NCBI GenBank assembly: GCA_963702935.1
Contig: OY969772.1
Location: 1,550,001 to 1,614,000, forward strand
Direction of reading: 5' to 3'
Source: DAOTWA01 sp963702935
Lineage (GTDB): Bacteria > Chloroflexota > Anaerolineae > Anaerolineales > Anaerolineaceae
DNA length: 64,000 nt
Each line of letters opens with the position of its first letter. Positions within the stretch are counted from its first letter, which is position 1. The position numbers were made by a program, and so were the translations under genes. Positions 55,453 through 64,000 of the stretch are shown here, in pieces. The notes under the pieces are model-generated. The model was given only the letters and a program-made list of their open reading frames with translations. It ran no database searches and was not told where the DNA came from.

Positions 55453-55929
55453 ATGAGTGTGGCGGCGATTTCCGAAGTATTTCCCGACGTCCTGGCCGAG
55501 TTTCTCGAAATCGATCTGGTGTACCTGTTTGGCTCGCAGGTGACCGGCCAGACAGGTCCCATGAGCGATTACGACCTGGCGATCTTCGCGGATGCCCCCG
55601 CAGACGAAATTTCCCTCCAATTTCGCTTCCAACATGCGCTTGTGCAGGCCCTGAACACGGAGCGAGTCGACGTACTCCTCTTGAGGCAAGCCCCGGTGGA
55701 GCTGGCTTACCACGTCATCTCGGCGGGGAAGTTGCTCTACCAGAGGGACACTCTGACTCGCGTTGAATTCGAGGCTCGCGTGCTGAGCCAATATGGAGAT
55801 TACCTCCCGGTGTTACGATCCCAACAGGAAAGCATCCTTCAAGGAGGCAAGCATGCCCAGCGAGTTCAGCGGTATCGAGAGGCGCTTGAACGAACTCGAC
55901 GAACGCTTAGCCAAACTCGGACCTCTTAA
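55453..55929 (+). CDS. mntA: MNT-type nucleotidyltransferase antitoxin
   Basis: 158 residues. Pol-beta-like minimal nucleotidyltransferase with GS-x10-DYD motif in YLFGSQVTGQTGPMSDYDLAIF and a third acid in VDVLLLRQ. MntA-type antitoxins AMPylate a tyrosine on the HEPN toxin. The last part (from about residue 134) overlaps the HEPN gene by 77 bases in another frame and is rich in Arg/Thr; the native end may be shorter. Start at ATG 55453. Confidence 0.88.
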   Translation: MSVAAISEVFPDVLAEFLEIDLVYLFGSQVTGQTGPMSDYDLAIFADAPADEISLQFRFQHALVQALNTERVDVLLLRQAPVELAYHVISAGKLLYQRDTLTRVEFEARVLSQYGDYLPVLRSQQESILQGGKHAQRVQRYREALERTRRTLSQTRTS

Positions 55930-56275
55930 AGAGAAAGAGCGCGTCGAGTTCGACGCCGACCCCTACTTGCGCGATGTCGTTGAGCGCAACCCGGAGGTCG
56001 CCGCGCAATGTTGCATCGATATCTGCCACCGGCTCATCGTGCTGGAAAATGCCCGAAAACCCACCGACTATTACGAGGCTTTCTTGATCGTGGGTGAGCT
56101 GGGCGTCTTGCCCGCCGATTTCGCTCGCCGCCTGGCCCCTTTGGCAGGATTTCGCAACATTTTGATCCATGAATACCTGGGGGTAGATTGGGATCAAGTG
56201 TATAAGAACCTGCAAAATCTAGGGGAGCTCGTCACTTTTACCGATTACATTCGGCAGTGGTTATCTAAACGATAA
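55853..56275 (+). CDS. hepT: HEPN-domain RNase toxin (HepT-like, DUF86)
   Basis: 140 residues from ATG 55853 with AAGGAGG at 55841-55847. All-alpha HEPN fold with the Rx4HxY motif RNILIHEY, where Arg and His cut RNA and Tyr is the AMPylation site. C-terminal helix FTDYIRQWL. Forms a type VII toxin-antitoxin pair with the preceding MNT gene. Genes overlap and share one promoter. Confidence 0.9.
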   Translation: MPSEFSGIERRLNELDERLAKLGPLKEKERVEFDADPYLRDVVERNPEVAAQCCIDICHRLIVLENARKPTDYYEAFLIVGELGVLPADFARRLAPLAGFRNILIHEYLGVDWDQVYKNLQNLGELVTFTDYIRQWLSKR

Positions 56276-56285
56276 AAGGCCAGTG

Positions 56286-56325
56286 GAAACAATAAATAAG
56301 GTGCGGCCTGAAAAACGACCGCACC
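56286..56325 (-). terminator. Rho-independent terminator after flavoprotein gene
   Basis: Minus strand stem GGTGCGG (56325-56319) and CCGCACC (56306-56300), then TTATTTATTGTTT. It lies just after the corrected stop at 56346, supporting that end rather than the earlier frame-shifted stop at 56509. Confidence 0.8.
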
Positions 56326-56345
56326 CTGGTTACTTGGATCTCGCC

Positions 56346-57999
56346 TCACAGAGTGGCGATGTATGCTTTTGCCATTTCGGCCGCATAAAAGCCCGTGAAG
56401 TACGAGAAACCACTGCAGCCGCCGGAGAAACCGTGATTATAGTTGTCCTTGAAAAAATCGCCGGAATCTAAGCCGCCTGCATATAAGCCATCAATGGCTC
56501 GACCATCACTATTGATCACCTTGGTGTTTCCATTGATTTTGACCCCGCACAGGGTTGAGTACCACCCCCGGGATCATCTCGAAGGCATAGAATGGGCCCT
56601 TTTCGAGCGCGAACAGAGTCTCGGAGGCTTTAAAGAATTGGGTGTCTTGGCCGGCAGCGCACATGTCGTTGTAGTTTTTGACCGTTGCAGCCAGTCCATC
56701 AGGGTCGATGCCAGCCGCCTTGGCCAGATCAGCGATGGTCTCCCCCTTGTACACCAGCCCGTCTTTCACCCCTTGCTCAAGATCTTTGCCCATGGTTGGA
56801 ATCGGCTTTGCCGAGCCAAGCACCGTCCGGGGGCTGGTCATCAGATCCTTCTCTTGCATTCTGACCACGGCGTTGGAGTCGATAATGTTGAAGTAGGTAT
56901 ACGTTTTTTCTTTGATCCCGACTTTGAAGGTCGTATCCATCACCGTCCATTTTTCGTTTCCAAGCCGTTCGCCCAGGTGGTTCACCCACAGGTAAGGCTC
57001 TCGGCCGGCGGTGTCAACGGACGATTCCCAATTGGCGCCCTTTACCGTGGAACCCGCGCACTGTGCAAAATGCATATCGAACTCGACGGCGCCGACGCCA
57101 AACATCATGCGAATGCCATCACCATCGTGCTTCAGGGAGGCATCGGCCTTGTGCGCCATGGGCCCGTAGCCGGGGATATAATACGCGACCATATCGGGGT
57201 TGGTGCTAAAGCCGCCCGTCCCCACAAAGACGGCCTTGGCGCTGACGTAAACCTTCGTACCGTTCTGGTCCGCCATCGCGCCGACCACGGCTCCAGAATC
57301 ATTGATCGCCAACGCCGTCGCGGGGGTTTTTAGCAGGATCTTCGCATTATTTTTCTCGGCGGTCGTCTGCATAATTTGAAATGCCCCCTTGCCCTCACCC
57401 TTGTACATCATTCCATCCGTAGGAGCATCCAGGGAAGGCAGCAGCATCTGCGGATAGCCGCCGTTTGCATACAGAAAATCATGAAAGTTGTGATTGTTCT
57501 GGATGTAATTGGTCACCAACTGCGCGTTTGCTTCCCAGGAGTTGTGCATCATGAAATAGGTGTAGATTTGCGCCGGGGTTCCAGTTTGCTGGCTCAGATT
57601 CACCACGTTGGGATCTTTTCCGCATTCCTGAATGATCTTGCTATCGGAATATGCCTGCGTGACCTCTGTGCCAATCGATGAACCGCCGGTGATCGTGTTT
57701 TTCTCCAACACAATCACCGAAAGGCCCAAAGAGGCTGCGTGCGCGGCAGACATCATCCCGCAGTTGCCGGCCCCAATCACCAGGTAGTCACAGGTGTAGG
57801 CCGGCTTGCCTGCATCGGCGACTTTTACTGGAGCAATCGCGAATTTGGTAACTCCGCTTTCAGGGGGTGTCGCAGTTTCAGATTGCACCGATTCTGACAC
57901 AGTTTTCGGTGCGCAGCCAGCAGCTCCCAAAACGCCCAGGCCGGCTGCCGCAACGGCTGCATCTTTCATTAACTCTCGACGCGTAATTTTCTTGCTCAT
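56346..57999 (-). pseudogene. Tat-exported FAD-dependent fumarate-reductase-like flavoprotein, one apparent +1 frameshift
   Basis: Corrected length about 550 residues. Twin-arginine lipoprotein signal: TRRELMK, hydrophobic stretch and lipobox LGAAGC (Cys about 30). FAD-binding fold DYLVIGAGNCGMMSAAHAASLG, VLEKNTITGGSS and AVFVGTGGFSTN. The frame breaks at 56552-56563, where one base too many changes the end. After correction it reads GVKINGNTKVINSDGRAIDGLYAGGL ... YNHGFSGGCSGFSYFTGFYAAEMAK and stops at 56346. This is the usual C-terminus of flavocytochrome c/urocanate-reductase-like proteins, which reduce small unsaturated acids outside the membrane. No heme domain. Starts MSKKITRRE after GGAGGAGAA. 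Confidence 0.85.
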
Positions 58000-58002
58000 C
58001 AT

Positions 58003-58395
58003 TTCTCCTCCATGTGTTATTCCAAAAAAATTAAAAGGATGCAGGCCGCAATATTTTGACAAACCGCGTATTCTGCTGAACTGCAAGGTATCTCGGTCAA
58101 GAATAGCATTTCTTGGGGAAGGTTGTAATCCCCGATTCAGGTGACTTCAGGCGTGGAAAAGAGCGATCTTTCCGGCGCGCCCTCTTCCGAATGGAGGAGG
58201 AGCGGAGCGGAGTCCTCCCCCACTTAGGGGATGTGACCTGGAGTAAGCGCGTCCCCCCAAAAACTGGTGCAAAGCGGCCAAAATACTCTATAATAAATGG
58301 AGTCCAACTCTTCTCCCCTCCGGGCTGCGGGATCGAGCGCCGCGGTCGGGGAAAGGGGCCGTCTGTCCTTGGGATCCAATCAGGAGGAAATCGAG
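58003..58395. other. Intergenic region with hairpin repeat and -10 box for FAD oxidase
   Basis: 393 bases without a gene. Contains GGAGGAGGAGCGGAGCGGAG followed by TCCTCCCCCACTTAGGGG (58193-58230), a G/C hairpin repeat, and TATAAT at 58289-58294, about 100 bases before ATG 58396. The -35 is weak. Confidence 0.5.
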
Positions 58396-59790
58396 ATGCA
58401 AGATCTGCAAGACCTGCCAACCGTTGAGGGCGGCGCTGCGCACGCCCGTGGGCCTGAGTTTACCGATTGGGCCCGTTTCGTTTCCTTCCAGCCCCGGCTT
58501 TACTTCCGGCCTCAAGACCTGGACGAGCTAAAAAGCTTCCTGGGCAGCCTGCTCCAGGGGGCCGCCAGATCCAGCGCCTTGCGCGTCCTGGGCGGGCTAC
58601 ATTCCTGCTCGGATATCTGCGTGTCAGACGCCATCCTCGACGTGAGCGATCTGCCCAAGACCCTTCAATTCGAGGCGGACAATTCGGTGGTCACCGCCTC
58701 GGCCAACTGGCGCCTGCACGACTTCCTGGCGGCCTTGAGCCAACGCGGCAAGTCGCTCAGCGCCACCGGCGGCACCGACGAGCAGACCCTGGCGGGGCTG
58801 ATCTCTACCAACACCGCGCCGGCCACGTCGCGCCACGCCTTATACGACCTGCTCGAGTGGGTCGAATACCTGACGGTCGAGGGCGACCCAGGCGCCGTGG
58901 TCGAGAAGCACGTCTCCAGGGGCGACCCGGCCTTCCCCGCCGTGATCGCTTCGCTGGGCGCCATCGGCATCCTGACCCGGGTTCAGTTCAAGCTCATCGC
59001 CGAGCCATCCTTCGAGACCATCCAGAGGGTGGTCAAGTTGAAAGAAGTCCTGCCGGACGTGGCGCAGACCTCTCAGAAATACGAATTCTGGCGCGTCGAC
59101 TGGATCCCCGACACCGACGAGGGCCTGCTGTGGGCCGCCAACCGCATCGCCCGCGCGGACCCCGACGGCGACTATCCGGTGGACCAATCGGAGAACATCC
59201 TGGAGGCCATCTTCAAGGTGCTGGATAAGGTCGAAGCGGTCGGCCCCCTGCTGGACGACGCCATGCGCCTGGTGTACGCCGGCCTGGCCTTTGCTTACGG
59301 CCAGGTGAAAGTCAGCGGTCCCCTGCGCAACATGCTGCCGGTGGACCGGCGCGCTCCGCTGCGCGTGGCCATGGCCGAATGGAGCTTCAACCCGGCCGAT
59401 CTGAGCGCCCTGCTGGATTGCTGCCGGGAGTATTACCGCCAGAAGGGCTGGCCCAACCTGCCCATCGAGATCGAGCTGACCAAGACCGACGATTACTTCC
59501 TCTCGCCGTGGAACTGGCCGGGCCTGGAGTACGTCGTCAAGCTCAACTTCATGTACCTGACCGACGTGAGCGGCACGCCGGCGGAGAAAGCCGCCATCGT
59601 CGCGCACCTGCGCGGCCTGTGGAATCGCCTGCTCGAGAAGGGCATCCCCTTCAAGGCGCATTGGGGCAAGCTCAACTTCATGGACTACGACTTCGTCCGC
59701 ACGCATTACGAGCTGGAAGCCTTCGCGCCCTTCATCCGCCCGGTCTTCCTCAATGCCTACCTGGCCGCCCGCCTCACCCCGCCCGCATAA
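58396..59790 (+). CDS. FAD-dependent sugar-lactone oxidase (D-arabinono-1,4-lactone oxidase-like)
   Basis: 464 residues from ATG 58396 with AGGAGG eight bases upstream; the frame opens at 58297. FAD_binding_4 (PCMH) domain at about 25-190 with VLGGLHSCSDICVSDAILDVS and ATGGTDEQTLAGLISTNT; no His in the VLGGxHS flavin-link position is evident beyond this His, so covalent FAD is possible. C-terminal ALO domain ending NFMDYDFVRTHYELEAF. Oxidises an aldonolactone or alditol with oxygen or another acceptor. Stand-alone. Confidence 0.85.
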   Translation: MQDLQDLPTVEGGAAHARGPEFTDWARFVSFQPRLYFRPQDLDELKSFLGSLLQGAARSSALRVLGGLHSCSDICVSDAILDVSDLPKTLQFEADNSVVTASANWRLHDFLAALSQRGKSLSATGGTDEQTLAGLISTNTAPATSRHALYDLLEWVEYLTVEGDPGAVVEKHVSRGDPAFPAVIASLGAIGILTRVQFKLIAEPSFETIQRVVKLKEVLPDVAQTSQKYEFWRVDWIPDTDEGLLWAANRIARADPDGDYPVDQSENILEAIFKVLDKVEAVGPLLDDAMRLVYAGLAFAYGQVKVSGPLRNMLPVDRRAPLRVAMAEWSFNPADLSALLDCCREYYRQKGWPNLPIEIELTKTDDYFLSPWNWPGLEYVVKLNFMYLTDVSGTPAEKAAIVAHLRGLWNRLLEKGIPFKAHWGKLNFMDYDFVRTHYELEAFAPFIRPVFLNAYLAARLTPPA

Positions 59791-59815
59791 CGGGGCCAGG
59801 TTCTCGCTTTCATCC

Positions 59816-59864
59816 GCGTTGATCGGCGCGCACCGGCGGTTTAAATCTAACCGCCGATCAACGC
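59816..59864. repeat. Palindromic GCGTTGATCGGC element
   Basis: 12-bp perfect arms GCGTTGATCGGC (59816-59827) and GCCGATCAACGC (59853-59864), with an inner GGCGGTT/AACCGCC stem. An ACGCAGATGGACGCAGATTT stretch follows, typical of a dispersed intergenic repeat. Non-coding. Confidence 0.7.
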
Positions 59865-60012
59865 AGATGGACGCAGATTTAAGCAGGAGGAGAACTCTTG
59901 CGGGATTCGGCGCCCCGGTCTTGCGTATCGTACCGCCCGCGCCGCTTTCCCCCGCCTGCCCGGCCTGGGCAGGAAGCGCGCCGCCAGGGGATAAACTCAT
60001 CTGGAGGTTGGA

Positions 60013-60855
60013 ATGTCCGAGATCCGCATTGACTCTGGTATGGCAGCCATCCATCATGCGCTCATCTACTATGAAATTGCTGGGCAGGGGGAACCCCTCG
60101 TGATGATTCACGCCGGCGTGGCCGACAGCCGCCAATGGGACAACGAGTTCGCCTATTTCGCGCACCGCTATCGGGTGCTGCGCTACGATCTGCGCGGTTA
60201 TGGCCAGAGCGAGCCGGTCGAGGGTGAATTCGGCCACCTCCAGGACCTGGCCGCGCTGCTGGATCACCTGCACGTCGACCGACCCATCACCCTGATGGGA
60301 TGCTCGATGGGCGGCGGTCTGGCCCTGGATTTCGCCCTGGCGCGACCGTCCGAGGTGAAAGCCTTGATCCTGGTCGACGCCGGGCCGGGCGGCCTGGAAT
60401 TAGACGTGCCCACGCCCGCCAAATTCAAGGAAGCCGAGAAGGCCTACGACGCGGGCGATCTCGACCGGGTAGCCGAGATCGAGACCCAAATCTGGTTCGA
60501 CGGCATGGATCGCACTCCCGACCAGGGGAATCAAGCCATGCGCAGGCTGGCCTACGAAATGGATCGCACCGCCCTGTCCCACGAGGCCAAAGGACTGGGC
60601 AAGCGCCTGCCCGACGCCCCCATTCCGGCCGTCGCGCGCCTGGGCGAGCTGAAGATCCCTGTGATGGTCATCGTGGGCGCTCAAGATACGCCCTTCCTGC
60701 TGGCCGCGGCCGACTATGTGCTGGAAAGGATTCCTTCCGCTCGCAAGGTGGTCCTCGCGGACGCGGCGCACTTATCCAACATGGCCCAACCCGATGAATT
60801 CCAGCGCATCGTTAGCGCATTTCTGGACGAGGTTACCCCTTATGGATCCCCATAG
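60013..60855 (+). CDS. Alpha/beta hydrolase
   Basis: 280 residues. Oxyanion region IHAGVADSRQWDNEF, nucleophile in MGCSMGGGLALDFA, acid Asp in VIVGAQDTPF and His in ADAAHLSNMAQPDEF. Typical of 3-oxoadipate-enol-lactonase-like or haloperoxidase-like members; substrate not assigned. GGAGGTT precedes the ATG. The 3' end overlaps the methyltransferase gene by 14 bases. Confidence 0.92.
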   Translation: MSEIRIDSGMAAIHHALIYYEIAGQGEPLVMIHAGVADSRQWDNEFAYFAHRYRVLRYDLRGYGQSEPVEGEFGHLQDLAALLDHLHVDRPITLMGCSMGGGLALDFALARPSEVKALILVDAGPGGLELDVPTPAKFKEAEKAYDAGDLDRVAEIETQIWFDGMDRTPDQGNQAMRRLAYEMDRTALSHEAKGLGKRLPDAPIPAVARLGELKIPVMVIVGAQDTPFLLAAADYVLERIPSARKVVLADAAHLSNMAQPDEFQRIVSAFLDEVTPYGSP

Positions 60856-61429
60856 CGAACACGCAGAGCTGAATGAGCGCAAATGGGACTCGCGCGCCGT
60901 CACGTATGACCAGAAGCGCTTCGATTACTTTCGCTGGATGCAGCAGCGGGTCATTCGCCTGATCGACTTGAAGCCCGGCCTGCGTTTTCTCGACGTGGGC
61001 TGCGGCACGGGCTGGGCGGTGCGCTACGTGGCCGGCCTCCTGAAGGACCAGGGCGAGTTTTACGGCGTCGATCTTTCCGGCAAGATGATCGAGGCCGCCC
61101 AGGCGCAATCGGGCGGCTTCGACCACGTGCATTTCTACAAGGCTAACGCCGGGCAGATTCCCCTGGAGAGCGGCGGCGTGGACTGCGCCATCTGCACCAA
61201 TTCCTTTCACCACTACGCGGAGCCGGTCAAAGTGCTGTCCGAGATTCGGCGCTTGCTGGCGGCGAAGGGCCGCTTCTATATCCTGGACGTGACCTCGGAT
61301 GATTTCTTCCTACGCTGGGTCGACGGGCGCGTGCGGCAGCGCGAGCGCGAGCACGTCAGGTTCTACAGCAGCCGGGAATACCGGCGCATGTTCGCGGCGG
61401 CGCGGCTAAAGTACCTGGATAGCCATTAG
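60842..61429 (+). CDS. SAM-dependent methyltransferase (class I), possible premature TAG
   Basis: 195 residues. AdoMet motif RFLDVGCGTGWAVRYVAG, acidic loop GVDLSGKMIEAA, post motif GGVDCAICTNSFHHYAEP. UbiE/Methyltransf_11 type. ATG 60842 lies inside the hydrolase gene's last codons. At 61427-61429 a TAG interrupts text that continues as VTYPLKVHVAEKV and stops at TAA 61471 or so. As with the TAG at 47093, it precedes GTG, and a Tyr codon (TAC/TAT) would fit the family end. Probably a sequence error or a shortened C-terminus without catalytic loss. Confidence 0.88.
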   Translation: MDPHSEHAELNERKWDSRAVTYDQKRFDYFRWMQQRVIRLIDLKPGLRFLDVGCGTGWAVRYVAGLLKDQGEFYGVDLSGKMIEAAQAQSGGFDHVHFYKANAGQIPLESGGVDCAICTNSFHHYAEPVKVLSEIRRLLAAKGRFYILDVTSDDFFLRWVDGRVRQREREHVRFYSSREYRRMFAAARLKYLDSH

Positions 61430-61574
61430 GTGACTTATCCGCTCAAGGTGCACGTGGCGGAGAAGGTGTAAAATAGACGTAGGAGTGGGATCAGCCTCCC
61501 TCTAAGCCGGGATCTTGCCTCTTCACTTTTGTTTTCTTGCAGAGACAACCCCATAAGGATACACAGCATGGACA

Positions 61575-63404
61575 TTGAAGACAAGATTTCGAACATTGGC
61601 ATCAAAGTATGCGCAGGACCTGATGCAGAGAGTCGACACTCGCATTGAAGAAATGAAAGATGATGACAAGTCCCATTACTTGATCTATCAAGTTCTCGGG
61701 ATAATGGATGAAGAAGGCGAACAGATTGATATCTATCAAAACAAAGGGCGCTTTCTTTACAACTACGCTGGCAAGTTCTTGGAAGAAGCCGCTGTCCTCT
61801 GCTTCAAGGAAAGGTTCCCTGAAGCAGAACGTACACGAGTAGAGAACACTACCGGACAGCGTCCACAGCAATTTGAAATAGATTGCCTGATAGGTAATGA
61901 TGCGATAGAAATCAAATGGCGTGACGCAACCACAGACGGCGACCACATTAATAAGGAGCATGCACGCATAAGAACTATCAAAGAGCATGGATTCAACCCG
62001 ATTCGAGTGATGTTCTATTTCCCAAACCGGGATCAAGCGATTAGAATACAAGAAAACATAAGAACTGAATATCAAGATACGGGTGGAGAATATTATATAG
62101 GTGAGGATGCGTGGAAATACATCAAGGAGAAAACAGGCATTGACTTGAAGGGGATTCTGATTAAAAATTGCAGAAGAGAATCAACGTGGGAGACAGAAAT
62201 GAGTGTTTTATGCGGAGATTGCAGATTGATACTGCAGTCACTAAATGATGCGAGCGTAGACCTTGTGTATATGGATCCCCCCTTCTTCACGCAAAAGGTT
62301 CACTCTCTCATCACAAGAGATAACACTGACGAATATTCTTTTGAAGACCGCTGGGGCTCACTCGAAGATTATCTCTCCTTTATGAAGGAAGTTCTAATCC
62401 AATGTAAAAGAGTGCTGAAAGAAACAGGGAGCATTTTTCTACACTGTGACAAATCCGCCTCACACCACCTGCGTATCTTGCTAGACCAGGTTTTTGGCGG
62501 AGGAAATTTTCAGAGCGAAATCATTTGGGCATACAGAAGATGGTCAAGCTCAAGAAAAGGGCTTCTAAACGCTCACCAAACCATTTACTTCTACAGCAAA
62601 ACGGGGAATTTCAAGTTTAATACACTCTATACAGACTATTCCCCCACAACTAACATCGATCAGATTCTACAAGCAAGAGCTCGAAATGAGAAAGGGAAAG
62701 CAGTATACCGTCGAGACCAAAACGGCGACGTAGTAATAGGTAAAGAGAAGAAAGGCGTACCTCTCTCTGACGTTTGGAACATCCCATTTCTGAATCCAAA
62801 AGCGAAAGAAAGGGTAGGCTACCCAACGCAGAAGCCCATCTTACTCCTAGAGCGTATCATTGAAATCTCAACCGATGTAGACGATTGTGTATTGGACCCA
62901 TTTTGTGGGAGCGGAACAACGCTTGTCGCTGCGAAGTTGCTCGGTCGCTCTTTTTTTGGCATAGACATATCTCCTGACGCTGTAAAATTATCGGAGAACA
63001 GGATAAGGCAGCCCGTTAAAAGCGAATCACAATTGCTGTCCCTCGGCAAAGATGGTTTCCTCGAAAAATCCGACTATGAGCGAAAGATACTCAAGGCACT
63101 CGAGGCTGTCCCGGTCGAAAGAAACAATGGGATTGATGGTTTCCTACGTGAATTCATCAATGGTCAACCTGTTTCTGTGAGAATTCAAAAGAAAGACGAA
63201 GACATTGAGACGGCTAGAAGAAAATTGATTACTGCGAGCAAGACGAAGAAATGCGCGCTGATGATACTAGTTCGAACCCAAAAGGAGAAAAGCCACACTC
63301 TCTTTGATTGGGCGGACGAAAATTTGCTGGTGATCGACTCCTACGATTTGATTATCAATTCGTGGATCGAGACTGCCAACCATCTGAATCTGGTTACATC
63401 ATAG
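61575..63404 (+). CDS. Restriction endonuclease (ApaLI-like) fused to beta-class DNA methyltransferase
   Basis: 609 residues. N-terminal nuclease (about 1-205) with the PD-(D/E)xK core Asp103 and Glu112-Ile-Lys114 (FEIDCLIGNDAIEIKWRDATT); it looks like the ApaLI-type family (GTGCAC cutters), remembered rather than searched. DNA methyltransferase (about 209-480): motif IV DPPF at Asp234, motif I DPFCGSGTT at Asp441, the order of beta-class N4/N6 enzymes. A further 120-residue domain ends it. The real start may be ATG 61568 (MDIEDKISNIGIK) with an extra base at 61604-61607. GGAG before ATG 62199 could start a separate methyltransferase. Clearly AT-richer than neighbours, suggesting transfer. 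Confidence 0.88.
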   Translation: MKTRFRTLASKYAQDLMQRVDTRIEEMKDDDKSHYLIYQVLGIMDEEGEQIDIYQNKGRFLYNYAGKFLEEAAVLCFKERFPEAERTRVENTTGQRPQQFEIDCLIGNDAIEIKWRDATTDGDHINKEHARIRTIKEHGFNPIRVMFYFPNRDQAIRIQENIRTEYQDTGGEYYIGEDAWKYIKEKTGIDLKGILIKNCRRESTWETEMSVLCGDCRLILQSLNDASVDLVYMDPPFFTQKVHSLITRDNTDEYSFEDRWGSLEDYLSFMKEVLIQCKRVLKETGSIFLHCDKSASHHLRILLDQVFGGGNFQSEIIWAYRRWSSSRKGLLNAHQTIYFYSKTGNFKFNTLYTDYSPTTNIDQILQARARNEKGKAVYRRDQNGDVVIGKEKKGVPLSDVWNIPFLNPKAKERVGYPTQKPILLLERIIEISTDVDDCVLDPFCGSGTTLVAAKLLGRSFFGIDISPDAVKLSENRIRQPVKSESQLLSLGKDGFLEKSDYERKILKALEAVPVERNNGIDGFLREFINGQPVSVRIQKKDEDIETARRKLITASKTKKCALMILVRTQKEKSHTLFDWADENLLVIDSYDLIINSWIETANHLNLVTS

Positions 63405-63689
63405 CGGCCCCATGCCGTAACCTATCTTCCCGGCGTAGAGCGCGCGTCGGGTAAGGACGAAGTATTCGGAGATGAGACGTCTTTAGAAAGGATAATTTAC
63501 CTTACGGATGCTTTCGCCCCTACATGTTTATTTGTCCCGAACATCCTTTGACCGTAAAATAGATACAGATTTCCTGCCAAAGGCGGTTTCGTTCAATTTG
63601 GGTGAATGCAACGGCGCCTTGAGCTGGCCTCGGCTTAGGCTTTGATCGCTTGATTCGTCAGACAATACATTTAATGGTAGGAGTACGCG

Positions 63690-64000
63690 ATGCGAAAAGT
63701 GATTTACGCCATATCCGTATCCCTGGACGGCTTCATCGAGGCGGCGGACGGAGACCTCGCCTGGTCTTATCCTGGCGACGAGCTGCACCGGCATTTCAAC
63801 CAGCGCGAGAGCGCGATCGACGCCCACCTGTACGGACGACGCCTGTACGAGAATATGTCCGCCTTCTGGCCGACGGCGGACGAGGACCCGGCGGCGCCGG
63901 AGCTGGTTAAAGAATATGCGCGCATCTGGAGAGCCAAGCCCAAGATCGTCTTCTCGAAGACGCTCCAGCAGGTCGGCTGGAATTCCAGGCTGGTCAGGGG
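63690..64000 (+). CDS. DHFR/RibD-C-family protein (3' end beyond window)
   Basis: First 103 residues of a dihydrofolate reductase-like (RibD C-terminal) protein: MRKVIYAISVSLDGFIEAADGDLAW, then AHLYGRRLYENMSAFWP with the GRxTYE-like nucleotide loop, and KIVFSKTLQQVGW. GTAGGAGT stands about 7 bases before ATG 63690. Reads open to the last base. Probably an NADPH-dependent reductase of unknown substrate. The 285 bases between the restriction gene and this start show no other feature. Confidence 0.85.
   Translation, partial: MRKVIYAISVSLDGFIEAADGDLAWSYPGDELHRHFNQRESAIDAHLYGRRLYENMSAFWPTADEDPAAPELVKEYARIWRAKPKIVFSKTLQQVGWNSRLVR

Overview
The window is GC-rich bacterial chromosome, densely packed, with short operons, many 4-base ATGA overlaps and intergenic gaps full of dispersed palindromic repeats. 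The gene mix fits a Chloroflexota bacterium, probably Anaerolineae-like: a MacB-type permease with a small secreted partner and a sensor kinase, a MalT-like LuxR regulator of about 890 residues, a CSLREA/beta-helix surface protein next to a DUF2723 membrane protein and an O-antigen-ligase-like protein, a thrC-thrB-ROK kinase operon, and a form I CO dehydrogenase cluster. No rRNA or 16S is present, so this placement is inference.

Layout. 1-6434 (+): end of an ABC efflux permease, an exported protein, a sensor kinase, then an SLC13/ArsB-type permease with an extracytoplasmic N-terminal domain and its UspA-like partner. 6439-9517 (-): two-component system with two small membrane proteins. 9687-12638 (+): thrC, thrB, ROK kinase. 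12640-14998: heptamer repeat arrays around a zinc-ribbon protein, a lipoprotein and an NTF2-like protein. 15127-19446 (-): surface glycan/exoprotein operon. 19732-30542 (-): the cox cluster, order coxM-coxS-coxL-XdhC/YHS-coxG-MoeA-like-coxD-coxE-XdhC, followed by an SMP-30 lactonase. It has a strong sigma70-type promoter and a structured leader. 30554-33622 (-): small membrane protein and MalT-like regulator. 33806-39060: MFS transporter and FGGY kinase converging on a class III aminotransferase and a class II aldolase, probably one sugar or polyol catabolic locus. 39401-46807: lipid, membrane and hydrolase genes. 46955-49570 (-): ECF sigma factor with a large membrane-anchored partner. 49721-52894 (+): DegV, NlpC/P60-like protein, membrane glycosyltransferase. 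53321-55326 (-): MarR-controlled DHA2 drug exporter. 55453-56275 (+): MNT-HEPN toxin-antitoxin pair. 56346-57999 (-): Tat-exported flavoprotein reductase. 58396-61429 (+): FAD sugar-lactone oxidase, hydrolase, methyltransferase. 61575-63404 (+): AT-rich restriction endonuclease-methyltransferase fusion. 63690-end: DHFR/RibD-family protein, cut by the window edge.

Two themes run across the window. First, at least eleven single-base indels (almost all one-base duplications) and two in-frame TAG codons interrupt otherwise well conserved genes (coxL, coxM, plsC-like, MarR, DHA2 exporter, flavoprotein, sigma-factor partner, start of the restriction gene). This looks more like sequence error than gene decay, and each case is described so the intended protein can be read. 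Second, several repeat families occupy intergenic DNA and in two places enter coding sequence (the N-terminus of coxE, the C-terminus of an esterase).

The most interesting biology is the aerobic CO-oxidation cluster: the CoxL form I motif AYRCSFR is intact, and one of its two XdhC-type maturation factors carries a C-terminal YHS metal-binding domain.
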